Shown: one piece after another, positions 1 to 12,000 of the stretch
Layout: each line of letters begins with the position of its first letter
Position numbering within the stretch: the stretch's first letter is position 1
From: Nipponacmea schrenckii
Lineage: Eukaryota; Mollusca; Gastropoda; Lottiidae
DNA: 64,000 nt
Direction: 5' to 3'
Assembly (NCBI GenBank): GCA_030562195.1
Contig: JAUJPP010000005.1
Span: forward strand, 9,420,826-9,484,825
Translations under genes and position numbers: made by a program
The notes under the pieces: model-generated
What the model was told of the DNA's origin: nothing
Databases searched by the model: none
What the model saw: only the letters and a program-made list of their open reading frames with translations

Positions 1-346
1 AATGGTCTTCAAAAGTAGCCTATGCGTTGTGCCGTGTATATTTGGGGGGAGGGGGCGGGGGTGAAAGCAGCGGGAGAACGCAGAACACTTCTTCGCATCG
101 TCGTGGTAACATCAATGACCGGTCGTGTATTCGACATTGTCCGCTATGATACTTAGTTGACTAGCTTCGAGAACAAATCCATATCCATGTTCTGAAAGCA
201 CCATCTTCAAGACTGAACATTTGACAGTGTGCAACTTTGAATACAGTAAATTTGTAAGCTCGACCCGCTACAATGCGCGTTATATGGAAATCTGGTCTTC
301 ATAGGTCCTGAAAAAAAGGGCGTAAAACTTCACTTCATTTACTTAC
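1..346. other. left edge, no gene seen
   Basis: I see no convincing reading frame or splice signals. There is a G-rich run near 41-62. The stretch lies downstream, on the minus strand, of the putative transmembrane exon at 347-549, so it is probably intron of that gene. Confidence 0.4.
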
Positions 347-549
347 ATTCTACTTGAAACTGCCTTTGGTGACTTTGGTGACTTTGGTTCCTCTGTGGAT
401 ACTCCCAGCCTAGTTTGTCATGGAGAAAAATTCGCCACCGTATGGCCAGCTGTTTAAATGGTCCAAATAGGCAAAGGAGTGGGCATATTATGGCAGCTAC
501 AGCTGCTATGCAGAGAATAACTGATAATGCTATGCTTTCTGTGGACTTC
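347..549 (-). CDS. probable internal exon of an unidentified single-pass membrane protein
   Basis: The minus strand has a strong acceptor (pyrimidine-rich, ending ATCATTTCAG) just right of 549 and a consensus donor GTAAGT just left of 347. Between them is an open frame of 203 nt. It begins KSTESIAL, then has a hydrophobic segment of about 22 residues (VILCIAAVAAIICPLLCLF), and then a basic, polar tail (QLAIRWRIFLHDKLGWEYP) ending in SHQ repeats. This is the layout of a membrane-spanning exon followed by a juxtamembrane cytoplasmic tail. I do not recognise the family. Upstream exons would lie to the right; one candidate is 1842-1872, whose phase fits. A chance open frame is possible, but both splice sites and the transmembrane segment agree. 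Confidence 0.5.
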
Positions 550-959
550 CTGAAATGATGAAAATGATATGTAATTAGGCAGCCGAAAGATGGCGAGATT
601 GTTCGGGCGATAACAAGTTGGTTCGTAATATGTCTATATTTAAAACCTGACGAAATATATAGACTATCATCGTGTCCAAACCACGCCCCATTCGTCATAC
701 TTCCTTATATATATTATAATAACATAATCCGTATTCGAGATACTATGACCTATGACCTTGACCAGAAGTGGTCATTATTAAAAGACGTATATCATATATT
801 CTGTTCGACTCTCAGTATATCAGCCTAGGTGGTCATTATGTAAAGACATATATGCCTTGTTCGGTCCTCAGTATATTCAGCCTGCTGATTTAAAATTGAC
901 ATAACGGACACGTGCATTAATAAAAAATCAAAAAAATCGCACTGCGAGTAACCCTTTAA

Positions 960-1302
960 AGGGATAATAGGTCTTAGCATGAGCATAACATTTTAGTTCT
1001 CAAGAATGATCAATATGAGTGTATATTCATCAGTGAACTTACCTGGTGTCATAAAGTAACATAATCTCTTAAAATCTTGAAAACTCTCAAAACTTAGTCA
1101 TTTTTGAAAAACGCTTAATCAATTTATTAAGCGTTTTTCAAAAATCAAATGCATTTTTATGGATAATTACTTATTGTTTTGGACATTTTTTGTATTTTTT
1201 GTGTTATTTATGGTAGCAGGTATATTTATTGATGAATAAAGCTCTTACAGACCAAGTTTAAAATTTTCAAATTTTATGTTATTTCTAAGACCTATTTTCC
1301 CT
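960..1302. mobile_element. foldback MITE flanked by TTAA
   Basis: The ends are inverted: AGGGATAATAGGTCTTAG at the left and CTAAGACCTATTTTCCCT at the right. TTAA flanks each end (956-959 and 1303-1306), as in piggyBac- or Kolobok-type insertions. The middle holds a perfect 20-bp palindrome (1100-1119 with 1126-1145, 6-nt loop). A related copy with the same ends is at 37546-37667; degraded pieces lie near 2230-2340, 6280-6510, 19205-19310 and 36655-36790. There is no coding capacity. Confidence 0.7.
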
Positions 1303-1457
1303 TTAAAATCCAAATCCTATAAAAGACTTAGATTTAGAATAATATGATTTTAATGATAAAATCCGCTAAATATAAACACAATACAAAAGGAATGCTTACA
1401 TAATCTAATCTTATTATGCGCATTTTTAAAAAACCCATATACATGTTTATGTATATA

Positions 1458-1660
1458 TCGTCAACAGTGTTAGCCCCGTGTGCAACAGGCTGTCCACGTT
1501 AAAGATCCCTTGACAGTTGGTAATCGCCAAAAAGATTAGACTAAGCCGCTGTCCTGGCAAAACTTCCCTCAAAGCACACTGCATGGCGTTGACAGTCTGT
1601 ATTAGCCCATAAGGAACAGAAGAGTAGGAAGTAAAATTCAATTCATTCCATTTTATTCAT
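1458..1660 (+). repeat. SINE family A, 5'-truncated copy
   Basis: This copy carries the body and tail of the most common dispersed repeat of the window: a core with GTGTGCAACAGGCTGTCCACG, then the 'cacactgcatggcgttgac' block and the 3' part 'gaagtaaaattcaattcatt'. Full copies start with a tRNA-like head holding A- and B-box motifs. The open frame across it is incidental. Confidence 0.7.
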
Positions 1661-1841
1661 TTTGAACAATGTTAGATTGTCATATAGAAAACTTTAGAAT
1701 GGAGATTAACGTCCCTTGTTTCAAGAAAATACCATACCAATATGTATGTGTGTGTGTATTTACTTAATTAAGGTTTCGGGTATAACTCTGTCGTCAGTAG
1801 CCGTATAGGCCTAAGTGTAAATTTAATGTAAAAGTACATAC

Positions 1842-1872
1842 GGGCAATTGTCTTCACAACCGAATGCAGGAT
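1842..1872 (-). CDS. possible 31-nt microexon of the transmembrane protein gene
   Basis: On the minus strand a pyrimidine-rich acceptor (ending TTATATTTCAG) precedes 31 nt that read PAFGCEDNCP and are followed by a GTATGT donor. Its final two bases (cc) join in phase with the first base (g) of the exon at 347-549 to give Pro, then KSTES. The cysteine-containing sequence would suit an ectodomain next to the membrane. The call rests only on splice signals and phase. Confidence 0.3.
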
Positions 1873-4619
1873 CTGAAATATAATTAAAATGAGAGTTAAT
1901 TATTTGTTCACCCTTATTTAGCAAATGGAACAGAACTGGAAATGACGTCTAATAATTTGGACAACTGCACAGCTACAAAAATCATCTTTAAAGGCAAATT
2001 ATCTGCTAGAATGACCTAAAAATTTAAATTCATGAAGTTAGTTAGCTTTTATTAGTCTGTGTCTATACGACAGATTCTCTCTATAATCCAATAAGTCCTT
2101 AAAAATGATAATCCAATAAGTCCTTAAAAATGATAATCCAAGTAATTCTAAAATTAGCTTAGAACGTTTTTTTTTTAATAATCATTAGTTTAATAGATAT
2201 ATTGTGTTACATAGAGATTATTTTCTTTATTCTTGGCTCCTGGCTAAATCCAATTCAAACTCAAATACATAATATACTCTTATTGACAAAGTTTGAGATT
2301 CTAAATTTCATGTTATTTCTAAGAGGCTGTTTTCCTTAAAATAGGCCTACGATATCCTTCATTTTTAAAAAAAAACCGAAAAAACGAAATACTTTGAGGA
2401 TCAAAATTAAATTTAATACGAACGAAAAAAAAAACCTCACCCTTTTAAAATAAAAACCCAAAAAACCAAAACAAATGCTAAGCACACTGACGTTTGTACT
2501 TTTAGGTCCATTTAAGAAGGCAGTGTTCCTTTAATATATTATATCTTTATTATTTTTCAAAAACGATTAAATAACAAAAAAATAGTTTAAATCAAAATTA
2601 ATTTATTTTTGAAATTTTATACGAACAAGAAAAAAAAGAAGAAAGGGAAACCCCAACCCTTTCAAAAAAAAAAAAAAAATGCAAATGCTCAGCCCACTTG
2701 GTGTTTTACTTACCCACAAACAATAGCCATAATCCTGTATAACGTCCAGCAATTCTACAAAATCTTCCAGCCATATTTTCTTTCAGAAAACGAAATAATA
2801 CCAATCAAAATATGATGATTGATAATCAACCTCCACCTTTGTGACCTTGGCCAGTGCTTTTATGACACTATTTGCTTTGTCCTTCACAATCAAACACAAA
2901 ATATCCATACAATGACATTGGGTTTGAAGGGTAGCCTTAAGTTGACTAACTGGGGGGTGGTTTGTGAATTTGTAACAATGCCATGACGAACAGATTACCT
3001 TTTCTTATGTAAGTTTGATTTAATCAACAGCTATCTTTTTAACGGTTGGTGTGATGTACCATGTTAACTTGCTGAAAATTATCTTATTTGACATATCACT
3101 ATATATAATATCCATTTTATAAACAAATTGTACGTTGAAATTCTACCCATTTGATGCACATGTACTTGTGTATTTTTAGATGAATTGTATATTGAGATAT
3201 TATATATTTTATATTTTTTTTTCCAATGTATTTCCCCATGGGCTGAATGTGAGACGGGAACACGTCCTTGTGTATTGGCCCTAATTCTGACCCATGTAAA
3301 ATAAAGAGTTTATTATTTTTATTATAATAATAGCTTCTATCACTTTATATGCAGACAGTTGCACAAAAAAATTATTTTTTTGAAATATGCCTGCGTTTGA
3401 TAATTTTCCTGGAACATTTAAAGCAGCGATCGGCGATCTTTAAATAATACCCCTCGCCAAGCTACAGAGGCTTTTAATAGTGTTCTTTGTACAGAATTCA
3501 AAATGATATCGTGCTGCTCTGCTAAGTCAATTTCGATATTGTTCGTGATTTATTATGCTCACTTGAACACTATGATCCGTGTGGCATTTCATACCACCCT
3601 GTTTTCGCCACACACACAATCAGCTTGCAGTTAATAAAACTGTATCGAACATCTGCCAATTATCGACTACATGTACATTACCTGGTGTCAATTTTCACTT
3701 TTGAGAGTTTTTAATATAACATTCGTGGGGTCTAAGGTCCGGGGGTGAGGGGTTGAGGCAAGGGGTTAGAATATAGTCCAGGCCTATACTAAAATGTCAA
3801 AAAACAATGCGCTTCTTTTGATAAATCCGTTGCCCCTACTCACCCCTAACGCCTCTGAGAAGGCCCCTATGTAGGCTATTTCTTTAATGTTAAGAGGGAA
3901 TTTTTTTGACATTGCTCTTAACCTAATAAATAGACCGCAATGATGCAATTGGATGTTGGCCTACACGTTTATATATAGTGAAGAAATTGACACAAAGACA
4001 TCTTGATCTTCACGGACTGTAACCGAGAAGGGCATAAGAAAGATTAGGGCCTACCATGGTTTATTCATAAAAGTGTAAGGTTGCCGTGTTGTAGGGCCTA
4101 TATAATATAGTTGTCTGCAATAATTGTTAGATGTCAGCAACGGTTCAAAAGTACGATCGATAGAAGGGACAATTTTCAAGGGAAGGGGGCATAGGCTATT
4201 TCCTCATATAACATTATTTAAAAGCACTGAAAAAAGGCCTTTTCTGATTAGGCATAAGGCTAGGCTAGCAATTTAAAAGTAGATATATAATTTTGTAGCC
4301 TGGGTCATAGTCGTGATCCTCTAAGCCCCCCCCCCCCAGGACCGTGTTCGGTAATCCCATACCTCACCACCCCCATGGGTACATGCCCGATGAAACTGCT
4401 AGACATTAACGTCTATGGTAAATCATTCATTAGATCCATAGAGAGCTTTAGATCTGATTTGAAAATTATGATACCTTGATGCCATTTGAAATTAACCAGT
4501 TTTCTTGCCGCCTGAAATATCACCATTAAATTTAAAAAAGGTATGGTTTTGAAACACTCATATTCCCTTCAAATACACGGTTTTTGGAAACAAGGATAAA
4601 TTTACAAAAAATCATGAAA
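1873..4619. other. non-coding stretch with repeat fragments
   Basis: I find no supported exon. There is a 25-bp duplication at about 2084-2133 (CCAATAAGTCC units), A-rich tracts near 2620-2680, a SINE family C tail at 3215-3310 ending in an ATTATT-rich tail, and a run of 13 C near 4328. This could be intron of the minus-strand gene and upstream sequence of the TATDN2-like gene. Confidence 0.5.
3215..3310 (+). repeat. SINE family C tail, single copy
   Basis: The sequence from 'ccccatgggctgaatgtgag' to 'acccatgtaaaataaagag' is the reverse complement of the unit tandemly repeated at 51450-51990. It ends in an A/T microsatellite (ttattatttttattataata), as expected for the 3' end of a retroposon. 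Confidence 0.6.
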
Positions 4620-4734
4620 TTTTGCGCGGAACCATCTTCAGCTCCTTCTTCTGTCATTTTGACAGATTCCAGGACGAGGCTAGTGGCACGTGCTCTGAAG
4701 TCAGACTGACGACAGAAGAAGTTGACAAATATTT
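4620..4734 (+). other. probable 5' non-coding exon of the TATDN2-like gene
   Basis: A consensus donor (ATTT|GTAAGT) follows 4734, and a clear acceptor lies at 5575 just ahead of the first coding exon, which has only 21 nt before its ATG. An upstream non-coding exon is therefore expected, and this is the best candidate. The transcription start is not determined; the left border is a guess. Confidence 0.4.
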
Positions 4735-5320
4735 GTAAGTTTTGTTCATTTCTGCTATAAAATGTACATAGTTGATAATCAGAATCGTTTCTGTCACGAC
4801 TTTTGTGAAATGTTTATATTTCGGTGTCTCGGTCTTACTGGAAAAGCATTATAAGCAATGTTTATTTGAAAAGGTTTTCTAATCGGCGATCATCTCATCT
4901 GCCATTTTATTTTCGTTCATCCAAGCAGGAAAGCGAAAGTTGAATCAAGAAACACACGAAAAAAAGGGATATTTTCTTGCAAACAGTTATACGAATGTCT
5001 AACAAATTGATAAGGCATAGTCTACATTTTTGATTAAATTTTGAAAATTGTAGATCCTAGAAATTACCATAAATTCTTAGCCATCTCTCTGCTGAGATGA
5101 GTTGGCCCAAGTAGGCTTAGCCCTGCCTATGCCCAACCCATGCCCAGCCGATTATGGCTAATGGTAACTAAGTATAAGTTTAGTGAGGAGAGCCCAAATT
5201 CAATAAGCCAAGCTGTTCTAAAATCCCCTGTCCCCAAAGTGTGAAATTCCTATGCTCTTGAATAAGTTATCTTCACTCGTAATTCTAGTCAACCCAGATG
5301 TAAATGGTAAGGATAATCAG

Positions 5321-5415
5321 AGAGAGATTCAATGCCAAGAGGTTTAGCCAAGGAGCAGCTGGTAGAAAGGTTACCTGTCACGGCGGATTTTTGAACCTAA
5401 GTTGTTATCATTATG
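5321..5415 (+). repeat. SINE family B, 3' fragment
   Basis: The segment 'atgccaagaggtttagccaa' through 'cctgtcacggcggatttttg' matches the 3' part of fuller copies at 52505-52770 and 61390-61660, which lie on the minus strand. It sits in the first intron of the TATDN2-like gene. Confidence 0.6.
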
Positions 5416-5596
5416 GCTGTACCTGACACTTTCATTACCGTATTTAACTAAGACCATAACCCATTGCCCTCCTCTTGTCCCTTCTATCAATCTAGTCTAT
5501 CTACAGGCCTGGTTTAAAACTTGAAGTTAGGAAACTTTTCTTGATTGATGCCGATATATTTTTTTTATATTTCAGATCACATTCAATCGTCCAATC

Positions 5597-6070
5597 ATGG
5601 AGGCCAATAAGGTCAATACTGGTACCAGTACTAAAAGGGTAAGTCTGTCTGAAGGGACGTTTCGAATCTTTGCTAAATCTGTACGGGATGCAACTTCAAA
5701 TAAATTAAACAGAAGTGGGTCAACATCCAAGACTTCATCATCCAACGAGAGCAGTCCATTTAAAGATGGAGACAGCCCTTTTTCGGAAGGAAAGAAAATG
5801 TCAGACGAAAGTGTGTTTGAGAGTCCTGAGAATGGGAAGTCCCCAGAAAATCTAAGTACTGGATCGTCATCAGCCGAAATAAACAAAATGGATTCACAAC
5901 AGAAGCCTTTAAATTCTAGAAGATCCATTGGCATTGAACTAGAAAATTTGAAGGAAAATTGTCCTGCAACTGATATTAGCCGAAGTTTGGATGACAAGAA
6001 ATCATTACCTAAAGATGGTGGAAATGAGATGAGAGGCAAATTAGAGGAATTGACAACCCAGAGTAATGTG
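5597..6070 (+). CDS. TATDN2: TATDN2-like coding exon 1
   Basis: 158 codons, starting at the first ATG after the acceptor at 5575 (reads MEANKVNTGTSTKR) and ending at a GTAAG donor, phase 0. It is Ser/Glu/Lys-rich with no recognised domain. Confidence 0.85.
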
Positions 6071-9000
6071 GTAAGATATTTTCCTCATTATGAAACTCAT
6101 CACTGGACTTTTATAGATACACAAACAGGGCCCCGTTCATAAGAAATCTTACCATAAGAAATTGTTAAAGAGAGGTCCTGCGGTGGCATAGCGGTTACTG
6201 TCTTCATTAGCTCATAAGGTGCAGAATAATAGGACGTAAAACTCCATTCATTTCATTAGTAATTGTAGAATTTGTATTGAGAATCTAAACTTAAGATCAT
6301 AAGATTTTGTGTGGAACGTTACCAGGTGTCCTTATATAAAGAAACAAATCCATAAGACTAAGTTATTATTATCTGCCCTTGATTTATCGGATAATTCAAG
6401 GTTCTGTTGTTTGTTATGGTACAGGATTAGTCCAACTGGTGAATATATATATTCATTGTTCAAGTTTGAGAATCTCTACATTTTGTGTTCATTCTAATAG
6501 GCAGTATCACTTTAAATGAAAGTTACCGTACATGCAAATATTTTGTCTAATATCTATTATTGACAAGTATTTATTATTCAATTTGTGAAATGAATGAGAT
6601 CTTGGCTTTAAACACTTTTCTTTTCATAACTTATTGCTGTGGACTTTGTCTTAATAATGTCAAGTATGTTTTGGAAACAAGGCTGTTTATTTGACCCCTT
6701 TTTGATCAGCATGACAGCTGAAATGTCATGGCAACAAGCGTCTATCAGACACAAAGTAAAGTTGGAAACCGAGGGTCATCCAATGTTATTTGAACAAATT
6801 ACTTTAACTCTCATATCATTCTAAATAAAAGTAATATTTCTATTACTATTTTCAGATCAAACCTGATATCTCTATGGAAGTTAATGATGCTGAACCAAAG
6901 ATCACAAATGTTGATCAAGAAGGTACCAATCCCATTAAAAGTCCTCCAGATAAACCACATTCATCACAGAAACCATTGGTTCCTTATAACCAACAGAGAT
7001 ACAACCAGCATAGAAGATATTCATATGATGACTCAACCATCCAGTACCAGCACCAGCATCAAAAACCCAATAGACACCCATACCCAGACTTTCCACAACC
7101 ACATCGACAAAACTCTTATCATAGCATCGATCAAAGATCTCATTGTAGACCTTATCAACATTTCGACAAGGACCGAAGAAATAGACACACAGACAGAAAT
7201 TTGGCACCAAGATTTAGAACCAAAAGGTTTTCAGAAACTTCAGAAGCTAATCAGGAAAAAATATGGCAAGATCAAGAAGATTGGAACAATGATTTACTGG
7301 ACCTAAAAGAAAAACTGGATGATCAGAGATCCGTTAAGTGTTTGAGCACATCTCTTCCTGATGAAACAGCATCAGATGCTTCAGCTTTGAATACCTCTTA
7401 CCCAGAACTAGATCAAGTCAAAGAGGTACCGATTTCTTCTTCTGATGTAGACGATACTAAAGAAGTTGTTACAACTGACATACATCTTGGACATCCACAT
7501 TTTGATTTGGGCATTGTAGAAGCACAAAGTAGCGTTGACCATGAACATAATCTTGCTGCCCCTGAGACAAAACAGAAATCAACTGAACTCTCGGACCTTA
7601 TTGACAAAAGCACTTTAGATGCAAACAAGACCACCAGTAATGCTCGGGAACCTCTTAAAAATCCTGTGGTTCAAGTAAACTTACACTCTAACTCCATGCC
7701 TGAAGATTTTGATTCTGTTAGTTCAACCAATGTCCAATCTGTACCAGAAAAGAAGACTTTAAAAGATGGTCTGAAAATAAAAATTCCACATATGACTAAA
7801 AAAGTGTGATGCTGTTGACAACACTGAAGATTGGTCGGATGAATTGACAGAAGTTCTTATTCCTGGAGCAGATGTTGGGCAAGACCAGGATGGAATGGCT
7901 GACCATCAACAATCACATTCTGCTAAGCACATTGACTCAACAAAATGTTCAGATACTGGCAATGATTCTGTACAGTACATGACACACCTTGAAGGTTCGA
8001 ATATCAGTAAATTACAATCTGACTTAAATTGGGCTGAAGGTTGGACTAGCTCCAAAGCAAACACCATTTCAGCTGATGTAACAGGTATTTTTATTGAAGA
8101 AGCCAACCAGGATATTTCTAATATTTCTGATGCTGGTGAAAAAGCTGCTTTTATTTCTGAGATTTGCATGTCAGGTAATTTAGAGAAGTCGTTGCCAAGG
8201 GCAGATAACCAAGCAATGGTTTTAAGAAATATTGAAAGCAAAGATTGTATTGCCAATACTGAAGCTGTTTTACCAGAAACCAATTCCAATCAACCTATTA
8301 TATCTTTACAGGATGGTGTTCCAAGGATGAAAGCAATCTTTGCTCGTGGTGGAATCCGTCCAAGCCCCAGTTCAAGAGGAGCTCATAGTTTTCACTATAC
8401 AGAGAGAAGCAGCATTGCATTGGATAAGGACATAATCAAACCACATCCTTTGATGACTTACCCATTGGAAGGAAATTGGGAAAAAGTATTTGAGAATGAC
8501 ATAGTAGAACCAGATGAAGAAGAGATCTTTGACAGCGAAGTTAAAACTCCTCCAAATGTGGATCAAACCTTACCACTGACAGAAATTTCAAAAGATCCTA
8601 ATAACAATCTTAAAGGTACCCCCGATATGGTTCCTGGAAATGTGGCGCCTCAATTCAGTCAGGATATTCGTAGAAAAGCACCTGTAAATGAAAATCAAAA
8701 ACTAATTGGCCCAATTCAAAACGTTCCACCTACTAATGTGTGCCGTCCACCATCATTTGATGGAAGAAGTGAGCACTCAGAAAACATCAAGTACTCTAGA
8801 CCTCATGTTCAAAGAAGAAATTCACAAACGCCTCCTTTGAGAAATCGAAATGACGAAAAACTGGAAGCAGAGCTGAAAAAAATTGATGATTATTTGGGGC
8901 TTACCAAACATCCTAAAAAACCAGAACATCATGCGAACACTCATAAGAAGCACATCCGTCCACGCACCCATAGTTACACTGAGAGACCTGTAAGAAGTGA

Positions 9001-12000
9001 AAGAAGAGGTTTTAAAACCGTGAAATCCTTAAAAAGTGATAAATCAAACAAGAGCGAGGATTGGTCAAGTGATCTTTTAGATATCCAATCACTACCTGTA
9101 GAACCTCGACATTTTACAGAAAAACTACGCGATGCTTCGTCCAACAGCTTCCAGAATATGTCTAATTATTCCAATAAATCAGGCACTATTCCGATTCCTG
9201 ACAATTCTTTGATGAATATCGATTCCAATTATTCCCCAAATTTCAACGTTGATATAAATCAAAGGAAAGAGAGCTCTCCTCAAAGAAGTCATCAAACTGA
9301 AAAAGCTTCATCACCTCAGAAAATTCATCCAAATGAAACAAGATCAAAACCCAGAGCAAGAGATTCATGCACAAATCAGTTTGATAATTCAAGAAGCAAT
9401 AACGATACTAAAAACTTCAAACATCCAGATGTGCAAAATGAAAGTGTTCAGTCATCTAAAGACTTCTCCATGGACCAAGAACTTTCGGGGGACAAGCATG
9501 ACTTTTTGACGTCTTCAAAAATGAGCACATCAAACAAAGCAGTAGTAGCCATCAGTGATGCATTTTCAGACTTCAGTAGTGTGGGTTCTGATGATGATGT
9601 ACTTGAACAGACCAACCCTAAAACTGATCTTAAAAAACCTTCTGCAACATCAGAGTCCTCAATTTCCATGAAGAGCAAGCATCTATATCGATATTCCAGT
9701 CAAGATATGAGCATTTCAGAAACAATCTCCAGCAGGTCAGCAGATCTGAGGTTCCAAAAGACTCCAAAAGCAGAAATTAGTGATATGGATTACAAAAAGA
9801 AGTCGCCTATGCCACCAAAGCCTTTGGAGTATCCGTACTATCATCCAGGCAAGACCCCTCCTGGTCCTCCATTTGATCCAAGACTCTTCAACCCATACAT
9901 CCCCTTTTATCCCCCCTACATGTACCCACCCTACTATCCAGGGTATGAAAACAGCCTCATGGAGCAGCATCAGAAAATAGAAGAGGAGAGACATCATATT
10001 AAAAAGGAGAGGGAAGACCCAGTCATTCCTAAGCGAGACAAAAATTCAGGGAAAGAGTCTGTCAAGAAAGAAAGCAAAGATTCTGATCAGCAAGGTCAGG
10101 TACCAAATCTTAGTCATCTTATAACTGTACCATTAAATAAGATAACTGATTTAGAACAAGCTCAATTGCTGCTTCAATTTATAGATCAGCTGGTGAGAAA
10201 AGTCCCTCATGCTTCTGGTGCTTATTATAGAGCTGTTTCCAACCAAGGAGAACCATCTTTAGAAGTTGGTGCGACTATAGAACCACCACCACAAAACAAG
10301 AACAAGACAAAGTCCCCAACGAAGTGTCACCCATCTTCACATAAGCCTCAAAGGAGAGCTTCTGCCCCAAATGATGGATCATCAATGAAGCCACACTATC
10401 AGTATCAATCAAGATATCAACCTCCTCAATTTATTCCAATCGAAGGTCCTCAGTATCCTCATCAAGGTCTTCCCAACCAAATCTTCGAGTATCCTGATGC
10501 TGCACTGAAGACTACTGAAGACACTAGATATCATGATTATAGAAACTATTGTAAGTTCTTTGATATAAAACTGCTAAAATCACTGCTGTTTTGTTTTGTG
10601 CACCCTTTTGTAATTTGCTTTCTTTCTCCAGATAGATTTCTTATTTAATTTGCAATATTTTTATAACACATTTTTCATATTAGGTTTGCTTGTTTTTGTG
10701 AAAATTCTTGCTCTATTTTATAGTGCACAATTGAAGGGGTTGTGGTTATTATTCCGTAGTCAAAGGAATTGTATAATTGAATTTGAGCTTGCCTAGGGCA
10801 GATAACTGCTTGGATCTTAAATGTGAGGGATTTCAGAAGAGGCAATATTTCTGTGTTAAATTAAGCCATGCTTATGAATTTAATCCAGATTTCTGCATAT
10901 TTCTGATATCTTTTTAGATATAAACCAAAACCAGAATCAAAGCAATATGGAGGATTGTAGAGAACCGCAGTCTCCCAGTCCGATTCTGGTGAGCTACGAC
11001 ATCACCGATGATGACGATTATTACGAGGATACAGAAAAAAATGTACGTAAAGTCATTGGTCCACGAGATCCTCTTAATGACAGAAGAAACATCATCTGTA
11101 ACAAACTGATAGAAGACTCTCTTAATCAGAAACCTGTGGAACTGTACCATCAGGAGTTCCCAGAGTTGGGTAGAAGCGTAAAAGGTCCAAAGAGAAATGT
11201 GAGTGATACAGATTCATCGTTCAGAAAGGTCATTGAGAGGGATTTAGCAGCGAAGGAAGTCTTTGATCTGAAACAAACAAATATAAGATATGTTCCTCCC
11301 CATAAACGAAGGTTCTCTGATTATGGAGAAAACAGACCAATGACTAAGTTTGGAGCATTGAATGCCTTCGAAGAAGAAAATCGCAATCCATATGAAGTGT
11401 GGCAGAAATATTTGAAGAGCTCACCAACAGATTCGGACAAAAATACAACCCCAACTCCGGCCAATTACCGGCCGAATAATTGGCGTCAAAAAACAGATCC
11501 AGAAGAATCATATCCTGCGAAATTCAGCAATGTTCCATCAGCTTATCCTCAAGAGGACCAGAAATTGAGACGAAGGCACTCCAGTGGACAGATCCCAGAA
11601 TCTTTGGTCAACGATGCCAAATTGTATCGGGATCCCTACAGACCATACTCGGATCAACGTGCCTTCGATTCCAGCACTCCTGGCAGTTCCATGGATAGCA
11701 TCTCTTCAAAGTCGTCTTACTCGGCACGATTACAGAACGACAATAGATTGAACAATGACGCCACTCATCGTTCATCCTTCAACCGAATGTGGAAGATCAG
11801 ATTTAAGGAACGCAGCAAGATGTATCAAATACCATTCATTGACAGCCATTGTCACCTAGACTTGTTGTATGAAAGACTTAATTTTTATGGTACTTATAAA
11901 GAATTCCTACAGCGTTTTTCGGATTGCTACCCTAGTAATTTTGCTGGATGTATTGCCATCTTCTGCTACCCAAGACATTTTCAACTTAGTGAGTATATTT

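Noticed and set aside
5572..6039. 155-codon minus-strand frame opposite TATDN2-like exon 1
   Set aside because: Mirror of a real exon with clear splice borders; low-complexity product with no supporting signals.
10551..10648. Continuation of the long open frame past TATDN2 exon 2
   Set aside because: A GTAAGT donor at 10551 and an in-phase exon at 10918 show that it is intron.
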